6,726 bases of DNA from CAKOSP01 sp964372145 (GCA_964372145.1 CAYJPM010000046.1:1-6726); one strand, 5' to 3'; shown: positions 1 through 5,283, numbered from the stretch's first letter. Translations and numbers: made by a program. The notes: a model not told the origin generated them from the sequence alone.

Positions 1-55
1 GAGCAAAGGACTGAAAATCCTTGTGTCGTAAGTTCGATTCTTACTGGAACCACCA
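1..55 (+). tRNA. tRNA-Phe (GAA), 3' part; 5' end outside window
   Basis: This is the 3' three quarters of a tRNA gene cut by the window edge. The D-stem 3' strand is at 1-4. The anticodon stem is 6-10 (AAGGA) paired with 18-22 (TCCTT), and its loop CTGAAAA (11-17) places anticodon GAA at 13-15, which reads Phe codons. The variable region is 23-27. The T stem is 28-32 (GTAAG) with 40-44 (CTTAC), around the loop TTCGATT. The acceptor 3' strand is 45-51, the discriminator is A52, and CCA is genomically encoded at 53-55. The order of arms and the phenylalanine-type anticodon loop make the identity firm. The promoter and 5' half are not in the window. Confidence 0.95.
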
Positions 56-68
56 TGAGAAATAAAAT

Positions 69-92
69 ACAGCTTAATAGCTGTTTTTTTTT
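69..92 (+). terminator. Intrinsic terminator after tRNA-Phe
   Basis: The arms ACAGCT (69-74) and AGCTGT (79-84) form a 6-bp stem with loop TAAT. A run of T follows from 84 to 92. It lies 14 bases after the CCA end, so it should end the tRNA transcript. It is separated by only a few bases from an opposite-strand terminator at 95-118. Confidence 0.85.
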
Positions 93-94
93 AT

Positions 95-118
95 AAAAAA
101 AGCAACTATTTAGTTGCT
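95..118 (-). terminator. Intrinsic terminator of the S1-domain gene, overlapping its stop codon
   Basis: On the minus strand AGCAACT (118-112) pairs with AGTTGCT (107-101) around the loop AAAT. Six T follow (100-95). The gene's stop codon (TAG, 108-106) lies across the loop and the 3' arm, so the last sense codons form the 5' arm. It stands directly against the plus-strand tRNA terminator, insulating the two convergent transcripts. Confidence 0.85.
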
Positions 119-462
119 TCTTCAATTTCCTTTAATTTATAATCAATCCAGTTAGGTAATTCTTTCTTTAGTGATATAAATCCTTGTTTAGTTTCATTCA
201 TCATTATTTTCTTAGAAGATTTATAATTAATATTTTTAATAGATAATTTAAGTTGTGTAGATTCTTCATCTACTTCTAGTATTTGACAATAAACTACATC
301 TCCTAATTTAACATAATTATTAATATCTTTAACATAACCTTCAGTTATTTCTGATATATGAACTAAACCAGAAAACCAATTTTCAGTACTAACAAAAAAA
401 CCATAACTTTCTATCGCAGTAACCATACATTTAATTATATCTCCTACTTTATAATTTTTCAT
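106..462 (-). CDS. yugI: S1-domain RNA-binding protein, YugI/GSP13/CvfD type
   Basis: The product is 118 residues. An S1 RNA-binding fold spans about residues 4-75, with the typical motifs VGDII (6-10), YGFFV (20-24), GLVHISEI (32-39), VKLGD (51-55) and LKLSIK (71-76). A short C-terminal tail with GFISLKKELPNWI matches the pattern of general stress protein 13/CvfD, small ribosome-associated S1 proteins. The length fits that family. The ATG at 462 is chosen because GAGAGG (470-475) sits 7 nt upstream. A GTG at 477 in the same frame falls on the predicted transcription start. The gene has its own promoter (484-512) and terminator, so it appears monocistronic, and it diverges from the NifU-domain gene. 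A generic S1 protein of another subfamily remains possible, so the symbol is less sure than the domain. Confidence 0.87.
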   Translation of the reverse strand: MKNYKVGDIIKCMVTAIESYGFFVSTENWFSGLVHISEITEGYVKDINNYVKLGDVVYCQILEVDEESTQLKLSIKNINYKSSKKIMMNETKQGFISLKKELPNWIDYKLKEIEEATK

Positions 463-469
463 ATATAAA

Positions 470-475
470 CCTCTC
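470..475 (-). promoter_or_regulatory. Shine-Dalgarno deciding the S1-gene start
   Basis: GAGAGG on the minus strand lies 7 nt before ATG 462. A start at GTG 477 would place this site inside the coding region and leave the GTG without a ribosome-binding site. Confidence 0.8.
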
Positions 476-483
476 ACACCAAA

Positions 484-512
484 ATTATAACATAATACTA
501 ATTATATAACAA
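484..512 (-). promoter_or_regulatory. Promoter of the S1-domain gene (vegetative type, extended -10)
   Basis: On the minus strand the -35 is TTGTTA (512-507), the spacer is 17 nt, and the -10 is a perfect TATAAT (489-484) preceded by TGT, giving an extended -10. The predicted start is near 477, leaving a 15-nt leader to ATG 462. The -35 lies within a few bases of the plus-strand -10 of the NifU gene, so the two promoters interlock. Confidence 0.8.
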
Positions 513-515
513 ATG

Positions 516-524
516 TGATATACT
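516..524 (+). promoter_or_regulatory. Extended -10 promoter of the NifU-domain gene
   Basis: TGATATACT matches TGnTATAAT with one change. The -35 position 17 nt upstream (496-501, TACTAA) is weak, as is common when the extended -10 is present. The predicted start is near 531, giving a 13-nt leader. The site overlaps the footprint of the opposing promoter at 484-512. Confidence 0.6.
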
Positions 525-543
525 ATAAAAAAGAAAGGTTTAT

Positions 544-768
544 ATGAAAGATAAAATAAAAGAACTAATTGAAAAAATAAGACCATACATACAAATGGAT
601 GGTGGTGATATAGAATTTGTAGATTATGAAGATAATTATGTATACGTTAGATTATTAGGTAATTGTATTAATTGTATGGCACAAGATAATACAATTAATG
701 AAACAATATATGATTTTTTGAAGGATGAAATACCAGAAATCGAGGGAGTAATTAATATATCAATTTAA
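544..768 (+). CDS. NifU C-terminal-domain Fe-S scaffold/carrier protein
   Basis: This 74-residue protein consists of a single NifU C-terminal domain, the class of small Fe-S cluster scaffold/carrier proteins (B. subtilis YutI type). Seen directly: an N-terminal helix KIKELIEKIRPYI, then MDGGDIEFVD (18-27), the strand YVYVRLLG, and the cluster-binding CINC (C41, C44), followed by an amphipathic helix ending in EIEGVINI. Family members hold a [4Fe-4S] cluster between two subunits through this CxxC and pass it to apo-proteins in the cytoplasm. The residues after the second Cys (MAQDNTI) differ from the more usual Pro/Ser-rich version, but T50 and the helix are kept. The start is clear: GAAAGG (533-538) lies 5 nt before the ATG. 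The last 9 bases overlap the end of the convergent YutH-like gene, and no separate terminator is visible. Confidence 0.92.
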   Translation: MKDKIKELIEKIRPYIQMDGGDIEFVDYEDNYVYVRLLGNCINCMAQDNTINETIYDFLKDEIPEIEGVINISI

Positions 769-1680
769 TAACCAATCTATCTTTTCTATAAAAGTATATT
801 TAGATAATTCTAAATATATTTTTTTTATGAATAATTCATATTCTTCTACTTTACTTATAATAGTTATTAAAGCATCTTCATCAAGTTCATCACTAATAAC
901 TTTTTCATATATATCAAAATAATATGTAGGATACAACATTCTTATAAAAAACATTTGATAACTAAAACTAGATAATTTATTACTTTTAATAAAAGTAATA
1001 AATTCTAAATAAGCATCTTCACCTTTAAAAAAACATGATTTAATATATTCAGCTATATCCCTAACTTCAATATCAAAAATGTAACTAAGAGGATTAAAAT
1101 AATTCATATTTATATTTGGATAACTAATCCTTCGGTGTGACAAACAAATTAATTCATTAGAATAATCAATTTTATCTTTAGTAATTTTATTTACATAAGA
1201 TATGGCATTTTCTGCTAAACCTATATAATAACTAAATGAATCAAGTATAACTCTTTTATTAAGAGCTAACTGACTCACTTGATATTCTAAGTAATCTATT
1301 TTCTTACTCCAAAGTTCTCCCCAATTATTTTTATATTTATTTAAATATTCTAAACTAACTTTTGTTTTTTTATTATATGAAATAATCTTAGTAATATCTA
1401 TTTCTTCTAAATAATTATAATTTAATTTCAATAATGAATATGGTAATTCATCTATTACAGTAATATATTCTTTTTTTCTGTTTAATATTATTTCATTTGA
1501 AATTATGTTCTTATTTTTTAATTCTAATGAACATTTAATTATATCTTCTAACTCTTCCTTAGTTCTTAAATAATTTACTAATATATATATCGATCCATTT
1601 AATAAAAAAGAATAAACATTATTACTCTCATCTATATCTTCTATATGTATATCATAGTAATATTCTATTAATTCTTTCAT
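760..1680 (-). CDS. yutH: YutH/CotS-like spore-coat-associated pseudokinase
   Basis: The protein has 306 residues and an aminoglycoside-phosphotransferase-like layout. An N-terminal lobe (about 1-85) has alternating strands and ends in a hinge-like IDELPYSLL. A helical C lobe follows, with W120 and W124, then YYIGLAENAI (151-160), SHRR (181-184), the FDIEVRDIAEYI block (202-213) and RMLYPTYYFDIYE (247-259). This order resembles the YutH/CotS spore coat family as remembered, and the position beside a NifU-domain gene and YutD/YunB homologues supports it. The usual HxD catalytic loop is replaced by SHRR, so phosphotransfer is doubtful. ATG 1680 has no recognisable Shine-Dalgarno and no downstream in-frame start is convincing. 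A sigma-E-like promoter candidate lies at 1694-1722. The 3' end overlaps the NifU gene by 9 bases and no terminator was found. The gene is certain; the family is moderately sure. Confidence 0.65.
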   Translation of the reverse strand: MKELIEYYYDIHIEDIDESNNVYSFLLNGSIYILVNYLRTKEELEDIIKCSLELKNKNIISNEIILNRKKEYITVIDELPYSLLKLNYNYLEEIDITKIISYNKKTKVSLEYLNKYKNNWGELWSKKIDYLEYQVSQLALNKRVILDSFSYYIGLAENAISYVNKITKDKIDYSNELICLSHRRISYPNINMNYFNPLSYIFDIEVRDIAEYIKSCFFKGEDAYLEFITFIKSNKLSSFSYQMFFIRMLYPTYYFDIYEKVISDELDEDALITIISKVEEYELFIKKIYLELSKYTFIEKIDWLLN

Positions 1681-1693
1681 ATTATCACAATAA

Positions 1694-1722
1694 AATATAT
1701 GAAAAAAAATAGATCAATATGA
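1694..1722 (-). promoter_or_regulatory. Candidate sigma-E-type sporulation promoter for the YutH-like gene
   Basis: On the minus strand TCATATT (1722-1716) fits the Bacillus sigma-E -35 pattern KMATATT at all seven positions. After exactly 14 nt comes CATATATT (1701-1694), which matches CATACAMT at six of eight positions. The predicted start is near 1687, only about 7 nt before ATG 1680. No good vegetative promoter was found for this gene. The -35 lies inside the terminator hairpin of the preceding gene, and AT-rich DNA produces chance matches, so this is a candidate only. Confidence 0.4.
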
Positions 1723-1728
1723 TCTATT
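1702..1728 (-). terminator. Intrinsic terminator of the Pro/Val-rich gene, overlapping its stop codon
   Basis: On the minus strand AATAGATCA (1728-1720) pairs with TGATCTATT (1716-1708) around the loop TAT, a 9-bp stem, and a run of T follows to 1702. The TAG stop (1726-1724) is inside the 5' arm. It separates the gene series running down from 5262 from the YutH-like gene. Confidence 0.85.
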
Positions 1729-2533
1729 CTTTGTTTTCAAATTTTTTAACTAATGCATCAAACATATTTTCACATGATTTCATAAAAGATTCTTTCATTT
1801 CATCATAATTAATTGTATTATTTGATTCACTACTAACTACTGGTGCTACTTCAGGCATTGCTGGAGCATCTGGTATAACTGGAGCTACAACAGGCTCAAC
1901 AACAGGAACCACTGGTTCAATTGGAGCAATTACCGGTTCAACAACAGGCATTACTGGTGTAATTTCAACAGGCGCCACTACTGGTTCAACAACAGGAGCA
2001 ACAGTTGGTATCTCTGGTAAAACTGGTTCACTAGGAACTACAACTTCAGGCATCACTGGTCCAGCTGGTTCAATAACTGGAGCAACAGGTTCAATATTAA
2101 TTGGAGTAACCGGACTAACAACTGGTTCAGTCATAGGCATAACTGGAGTTTCAACAACAGGCGCAGATGCTACTGAAGCATCTCCTACTGGTTTATAATT
2201 GTTTTTAAGTGCATCGTATGATGCTATTGGTAATGTTAATTGAGTATAATAAACATCATCTGCAGCTAAATCACTTGAAACATTAATATATTCCATAGGA
2301 CCATTAGCTATAATACTTTTTAATGACTCTTTAGTTTTTTGCCATTCTACTTGATCAATAATTTTAATTAATTTATTATCAATTAATTTACATACCAAAA
2401 TAATTGGTAACCCCATCGATCCTGTTGATTCATTATCTAAAACAACATAACTATTATTATCAGCTTTAAATGCATTTAATACTGGTTTTTCCATTTCACT
2501 TCCTGAAACTAATTTAATTTTCACTTTCCCCAT
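1724..2533 (-). CDS. Unknown protein: folded N-terminal domain, Pro/Val-rich repeat linker, C-terminal helix
   Basis: The gene is real: good promoter, Shine-Dalgarno and terminator, but I do not recognise the family. The 269 residues fall into three parts. Residues 1-115 look like a mixed alpha/beta domain (strands KVKIKLVSG and LPIILVCKLI, then a helix near TKESLKSII). Residues 124-233 are a low-complexity Pro/Val/Ala/Glu stretch built from repeats such as VEPVVAP, spaced by acidic residues. Residues 242-268 form a charged amphipathic helix with one Cys (C254). No signal peptide or membrane segment is present, so a cytoplasmic protein with two ends joined by a stiff extended linker is inferred. 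AAGGGA (2544-2549) lies 10 nt before the ATG, and an in-frame stop just upstream excludes a longer form. The repeat DNA is visibly richer in G+C than its neighbours. The gene follows yutD, and its promoter overlaps the end of that gene. Confidence 0.8.
   Translation of the reverse strand: MGKVKIKLVSGSEMEKPVLNAFKADNNSYVVLDNESTGSMGLPIILVCKLIDNKLIKIIDQVEWQKTKESLKSIIANGPMEYINVSSDLAADDVYYTQLTLPIASYDALKNNYKPVGDASVASAPVVETPVMPMTEPVVSPVTPINIEPVAPVIEPAGPVMPEVVVPSEPVLPEIPTVAPVVEPVVAPVEITPVMPVVEPVIAPIEPVVPVVEPVVAPVIPDAPAMPEVAPVVSSESNNTINYDEMKESFMKSCENMFDALVKKFENKE
1835..2164 (-). repeat. Degenerate tandem repeat encoding the Pro/Val-rich linker
   Basis: Imperfect repeats of short units code for VEPV, APV and MPV-type peptides (residues 124-233 of the 1724-2533 gene). 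On the plus strand the recurring phrase is GGTTCAACAACAGG or close variants, near 1891, 1935 and 1983. Units vary in length and sequence but stay in frame, so this is protein-level periodicity and not an RNA or CRISPR-like array. Such DNA can expand or contract by slippage. Confidence 0.75.
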
Positions 2534-2564
2534 TTTTATTCAATCCCTTCTCTACTTTGAAATA

Positions 2565-2593
2565 ATTATAGCATAATCTTTTTTATTTTTCAA
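2565..2593 (-). promoter_or_regulatory. Promoter of the Pro/Val-rich gene (vegetative type, extended -10)
   Basis: On the minus strand the -35 is TTGAAA (2593-2588), the spacer 17 nt, and the -10 TATAAT (2570-2565) preceded by TGC. It is the best promoter match in the window. The -35 lies in the last codons of yutD. The predicted start is near 2558, giving a 25-nt leader. The gene can thus be made separately from the upstream yutD transcript, which has no terminator of its own. Confidence 0.8.
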
Positions 2594-2855
2594 TTTTTTT
2601 TAAAATGAAATATTTACATCCATAAGCACATTTTTCTTCAATATACTTATCTACATTATCATAATTATTTATTTCCTTAAAATTTTTATTTTGCTTATTA
2701 CAAAAACCTTTTAATCTTAATTTACCATAAGCCCAATCACACACAATGAAATCATATTCGATAAAATAATCAGTTATTTTTTCTTTAACTATTTCTTCAT
2801 CATAAGCATCTTTTATTTCTTTTACTAACTCGTATTTAATTTTATTAAATTCCAT
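2583..2855 (-). CDS. yutD: YutD-family protein (DUF1027)
   Basis: This 90-residue protein matches the small Firmicutes YutD family, whose molecular role is not established. The diagnostic block YDFIVCDWAYGKLRLKGF is at residues 34-51, with a Cys-containing C-terminal block EKCAYGCKYFILKK (74-87; C76 and C80). An acidic/basic helix precedes it (5-33). ATG 2855 is chosen because AGGGGG (2860-2865) stands 4 nt upstream. A frame open to 2912 would add 19 residues coded inside the end of the preceding gene, and it is rejected. The start codon is only 8 nt past the stop of the 2864-3676 gene, whose stop overlaps the Shine-Dalgarno, so translation is probably coupled. No terminator follows, and readthrough into the 1724-2533 gene is likely. 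Confidence 0.88.
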   Translation of the reverse strand: MEFNKIKYELVKEIKDAYDEEIVKEKITDYFIEYDFIVCDWAYGKLRLKGFCNKQNKNFKEINNYDNVDKYIEEKCAYGCKYFILKKIEK

Positions 2856-2859
2856 ATTT

Positions 2860-2865
2860 CCCCCT
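2860..2865 (-). promoter_or_regulatory. Shine-Dalgarno of yutD overlapping the previous stop codon
   Basis: AGGGGG is the strongest ribosome-binding site in the window. It includes part of the TAG stop of the preceding gene, an arrangement that favours translational coupling, and it fixes ATG 2855 as the start. Confidence 0.8.
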
Positions 2866-3676
2866 AAATAAAGAATAATGATATTATTAATATAATCATA
2901 ACTATAGTACAAACTATACCAAGTATTAATAATATATCTACATAACCATTACCCGATGATATTTTATCATCTTTATGAAAAAAATTATATAATGCTTTAT
3001 CAAATAAATATTCAAAATTAATAGCATTTTTTTTAACTTCCAATTTTTCATAAATTTCGTCATTAATTTTTTCTATATCTTCTGCACTTAATAAATATAT
3101 ATCAGTATAATTCTTATTAACAACTTTATAAGCTTCCGGAGACAATAAATGCTTAGGAGTCTCAGATATAATTTTTTGATTAATCTTATTTTGTTCATCA
3201 AAATAACTAATTATTTCATTTTCATCACTTGCGTGTAAATAATTATATGATATTATAAGTTCATTACTTGAAAATGGTGAATAAAGTAGTTCTTTAAAAC
3301 TCTTTTCTTCTTCTAACGTTATCTCAAAATTAACCTTCTTAAGCATAAACATATTAATTAACATTTTTTCAATTAATATAAATTCAGTATTTGGAACTAT
3401 ATTATTTTTTTCATTATTATAAAATAGTTGAATAGTATTTTTAAATAATATTAAATCATTATGAGAGTATCCATATTTTAATATATTAGCATCAAATAAT
3501 TTTTCATCTTGTTTCTCAAAAGGTATTACTATATCTAATTCATTATATATTATAGATAATTTCCTAATTAAAACTACTAAGAAAGAATTATATAAAACAC
3601 CATCTTTCTTATCTTTACTTTGTATATAATCTTTTATAGCTTTATCAAAAGCTTCATTTATAAAATATGTTCCCAT
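2864..3676 (-). CDS. Unknown tail-anchored membrane protein between yunB and yutD
   Basis: The 270-residue product is not assigned to a family. It opens with MGTYFINEAFDKAIKDYI, has a mostly helical soluble part rich in Lys, Glu, Asn and Tyr (about 1-240), and ends in a single hydrophobic helix (about 246-270, starting YVDILLILGIVC) with almost nothing after it. That is the layout of a C-terminally tail-anchored protein with its bulk in the cytoplasm. No enzyme motif is visible. The start is ATG 3676: AGGTGA (3685-3690) lies 8 nt upstream, while an in-frame GTG at 3688 overlaps that site and sits 3 nt from the predicted transcript start. The gene has its own extended -10 promoter and is coupled to yutD downstream. 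Its place between two conserved Bacilli genes suggests a vertically kept, lineage-specific gene and not an acquired one. Confidence 0.8.
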   Translation of the reverse strand: MGTYFINEAFDKAIKDYIQSKDKKDGVLYNSFLVVLIRKLSIIYNELDIVIPFEKQDEKLFDANILKYGYSHNDLILFKNTIQLFYNNEKNNIVPNTEFILIEKMLINMFMLKKVNFEITLEEEKSFKELLYSPFSSNELIISYNYLHASDENEIISYFDEQNKINQKIISETPKHLLSPEAYKVVNKNYTDIYLLSAEDIEKINDEIYEKLEVKKNAINFEYLFDKALYNFFHKDDKISSGNGYVDILLILGIVCTIVMIILIISLFFI

Positions 3677-3684
3677 AATACTAT

Positions 3685-3690
3685 TCACCT
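3685..3690 (-). promoter_or_regulatory. Shine-Dalgarno deciding the 2864-3676 gene start
   Basis: AGGTGA is placed 8 nt before ATG 3676. The alternative GTG start (3688-3686) lies within it and so could not use it. Confidence 0.75.
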
Positions 3691-3697
3691 ATTATTG

Positions 3698-3726
3698 ATT
3701 ATATCACAATAATTATTAAAGTGGAA
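3698..3726 (-). promoter_or_regulatory. Extended -10 promoter of the tail-anchored gene before yutD
   Basis: On the minus strand the -10 TATAAT (3703-3698) is perfect and preceded by TGA. The -35 position (3726-3721, TTCCAC) is poor. The predicted start near 3691 gives a 15-nt leader. The -35 region lies in the last codons of yunB. Confidence 0.7.
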
Positions 3727-4423
3727 TATCTAACAAGTTACTTTCTTTTACAATATCATTTCCATAAAATGTAGGTACTCTTCCATTCACCATAATAGCG
3801 TCAATTAATATATCATATTCTAACCTTATACTTTCACTAACAACTGGAGTTGTTATTAACTGTTCTAACTCTACTACTACGTATAATTCTACTAATGCAT
3901 TATTAAGTCCATAATCAGTTACTTTAGTTTTTAAATTAGTAATAAGTGTTCCTATAAATGATATTTTAATAGGTATTTTAGGACCTAAACTTGATATAAT
4001 TGCATAATCACTCGATATAAATAAAGGTTCTTCTAAATACATAGAATTATTAGCAAGTAAAAATTCATTATTATTGTAATTACCATATTCTAAATTATTA
4101 ATATTATTTCTTATTTGATCATTAATTAAATTATTAACTACATATGCCTTTTCTAAATTATAATCAATCATTAATATTTCGTCACTACTATTCCTAGTAA
4201 TATTAAGAATATCTTCCAAATTACCAGCTTCTATAAATGAATCATTTATATTATTCATTATTATTTCGTATGTAACTTTTTCTAATTTACTTTCAACAAC
4301 TTTATTAAGTTTAGGAGTGACTTTTTCTAAATACCATACAAAAATACTATTAGTAAAAGTAAATATTACTAAAGAAATAAATAAATATATAATAAATCTT
4401 TTATGCTTAAAAAAAATATTCAT
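3716..4423 (-). CDS. yunB: Sporulation protein YunB homologue
   Basis: The product is 235 residues, close to the usual YunB length. It has a basic start (HKR, 7-9), one membrane segment at about 10-31, then an extracytoplasmic part. Family features seen: helices where YunB has its conserved N-terminal region, the GPKIPIKISFIG block (147-158), the VTDYGLNNALVELYVVVELE stretch (168-187) in place of the GINQTxH-type segment, and the closing VNGRVPTFYG (212-221), which corresponds to the IVGxVPxxY ending. In Bacillus YunB is a mother-cell sporulation membrane protein under sigma-E control; its biochemical role is unclear. The Gln-Thr of the central motif are changed here (LNNALVE). ATG 4423 is the only sensible start but has no Shine-Dalgarno and lies within a hairpin (4417-4440). 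The preceding gene ends 20 nt upstream. No terminator follows. Confidence 0.85.
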   Translation of the reverse strand: MNIFFKHKRFIIYLFISLVIFTFTNSIFVWYLEKVTPKLNKVVESKLEKVTYEIIMNNINDSFIEAGNLEDILNITRNSSDEILMIDYNLEKAYVVNNLINDQIRNNINNLEYGNYNNNEFLLANNSMYLEEPLFISSDYAIISSLGPKIPIKISFIGTLITNLKTKVTDYGLNNALVELYVVVELEQLITTPVVSESIRLEYDILIDAIMVNGRVPTFYGNDIVKESNLLDIPL

Positions 4424-4440
4424 ATTTAATAATATGAATA
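4409..4440 (-). terminator. Terminator-like hairpin containing the yunB start codon
   Basis: On the minus strand TATTCATAT (4440-4432) pairs with ATATGAATA (4425-4417) around a 6-nt loop, and eight T follow (4416-4409). The shape is that of an intrinsic terminator for the 4444-5262 gene. However, the stem has a single G-C pair, so it is weak. The yunB ATG (4423-4421) is inside the 3' arm. It may act as a partial terminator or limit yunB translation; which one cannot be told from sequence. Confidence 0.45.
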
Positions 4441-4443
4441 CTT

Positions 4444-5262
4444 TTAAAAATTTAAAATAGATTTAAAAAATAAATACATTCCTACAATAAATGCAAGTAA
4501 TATTATAACTATTATTATTTCCATAATTATATTTCTTTTAGATTTATCTTCAATATCTAAATCTTCAAAGTCTTTTTTATCAAATTTAACACTTGATGTA
4601 TAAAAATCTTCTTTAACATTGGTTTTAGAACTTACTCTATTTTCTTTTACTTCATCTATACTTTTAACTTCCACTGGTGTTTTAATAGTATTTTCTATAA
4701 CTGGAGTTATTTCTGTTTTACCACTACTTTTAAAATCATCAAATAAATCACCAGTATCTTCCATTTCAGATTTAATTTTACTTTCATTAATTGTTATAGT
4801 ATTTATTAAACTCTGTAAATCAAGTTCGTCTTCCTTTTCTTCTTTTTTTTGAAGTTCACTTTCTAAATTTAAATTATTTAATATATTATATTGTGTATCC
4901 CTAATTTTTTTCAATCTTTCTTCTTCATAACTAAGTGGTTTATCTTCTTTTGCTTTATTAAGTATAGTATTAATATCATACTCTTTAGTATTTTCAATAT
5001 CTAAATCATATTCAGTTTCTTCTTTTTCTAACCTAATACTTCTTCTTTTAGGTTCTTCATTATACTTAGTATCTAATATTTTTTTTATTTTGTCGATGTC
5101 TATTTCATTTCTTCTATTTTCACCAATTACAGTTGTATTGTTATTAACATTAAAATTTTCAAGTTCTTTATGATTTATATTATTATATAAATTTTCATTT
5201 TTTTTAACTCTTGATAATTTATCGTTATCAATATTTTCATATTTTGACATTCTACTATCCAT
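4444..5262 (-). CDS. Unknown acidic, low-complexity, tail-anchored protein
   Basis: I do not recognise this 272-residue protein. Residues 1-240 are highly charged and probably largely disordered with short helices. The C-terminal helix (about 246-270, IIMEIIIVIILLAFIVGMYL and on) is a single membrane anchor preceded by a basic KSKR. Three short segments look alike: EIDIDKIKKILD (53-64), EYDINTILNKAK (94-105) and ELDLQSLINTIT (146-157). They are spaced about 40-50 residues apart and could be repeated docking helices. The start is ATG 5262 with AGGAAGG (5271-5277) 8 nt upstream; a further 14 in-frame codons up to 5304 would begin upstream of the predicted transcript start. It is the first gene of the minus series leading to yunB. 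With no signal peptide, the bulk is expected in the cytoplasm. Confidence 0.8.
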   Translation of the reverse strand: MDSRMSKYENIDNDKLSRVKKNENLYNNINHKELENFNVNNNTTVIGENRRNEIDIDKIKKILDTKYNEEPKRRSIRLEKEETEYDLDIENTKEYDINTILNKAKEDKPLSYEEERLKKIRDTQYNILNNLNLESELQKKEEKEDELDLQSLINTITINESKIKSEMEDTGDLFDDFKSSGKTEITPVIENTIKTPVEVKSIDEVKENRVSSKTNVKEDFYTSSVKFDKKDFEDLDIEDKSKRNIIMEIIIVIILLAFIVGMYLFFKSILNF

Positions 5263-5270
5263 GAAATACA

Positions 5271-5277
5271 CCTTCCT
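5271..5277 (-). promoter_or_regulatory. Shine-Dalgarno deciding the 4444-5262 gene start
   Basis: AGGAAGG stands 8 nt before ATG 5262 and begins at the predicted transcription start, ruling out the longer frame that opens at 5304. Confidence 0.8.
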
Positions 5278-5283
5278 AGACCA

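Noticed and set aside
463..477. Five-codon N-terminal extension of the S1 gene from GTG 477
   Set aside because: It starts at the predicted transcript end and would swallow the Shine-Dalgarno of ATG 462.
1681..1689. TGTGATAAT as an extended -10 for yutH
   Set aside because: It touches the ATG, so transcription would begin inside the gene beyond the only good start codon.
1835..2164. CRISPR-like array
   Set aside because: Units are short, irregular, directly adjacent and keep one reading frame; there are no uniform repeats with unique spacers.
2856..2912. Nineteen-codon extension of yutD
   Set aside because: It lies in the end of the preceding gene and runs across the strong AGGGGG site, which clearly serves ATG 2855; the YutD domain begins after it.
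4429..4457. Sigma-E promoter for yunB (CATATTAT before the ATG)
   Set aside because: The -10 resembles the pattern, but no acceptable -35 is found at 13-15 nt and the predicted start would fall in the start codon.
4619..4852. Plus-strand open frame of 77 codons rich in Ser and Leu
   Set aside because: It lies antisense within the 4444-5262 gene, its composition is the complement of Glu/Lys-rich codons, and no Shine-Dalgarno or promoter precedes it.
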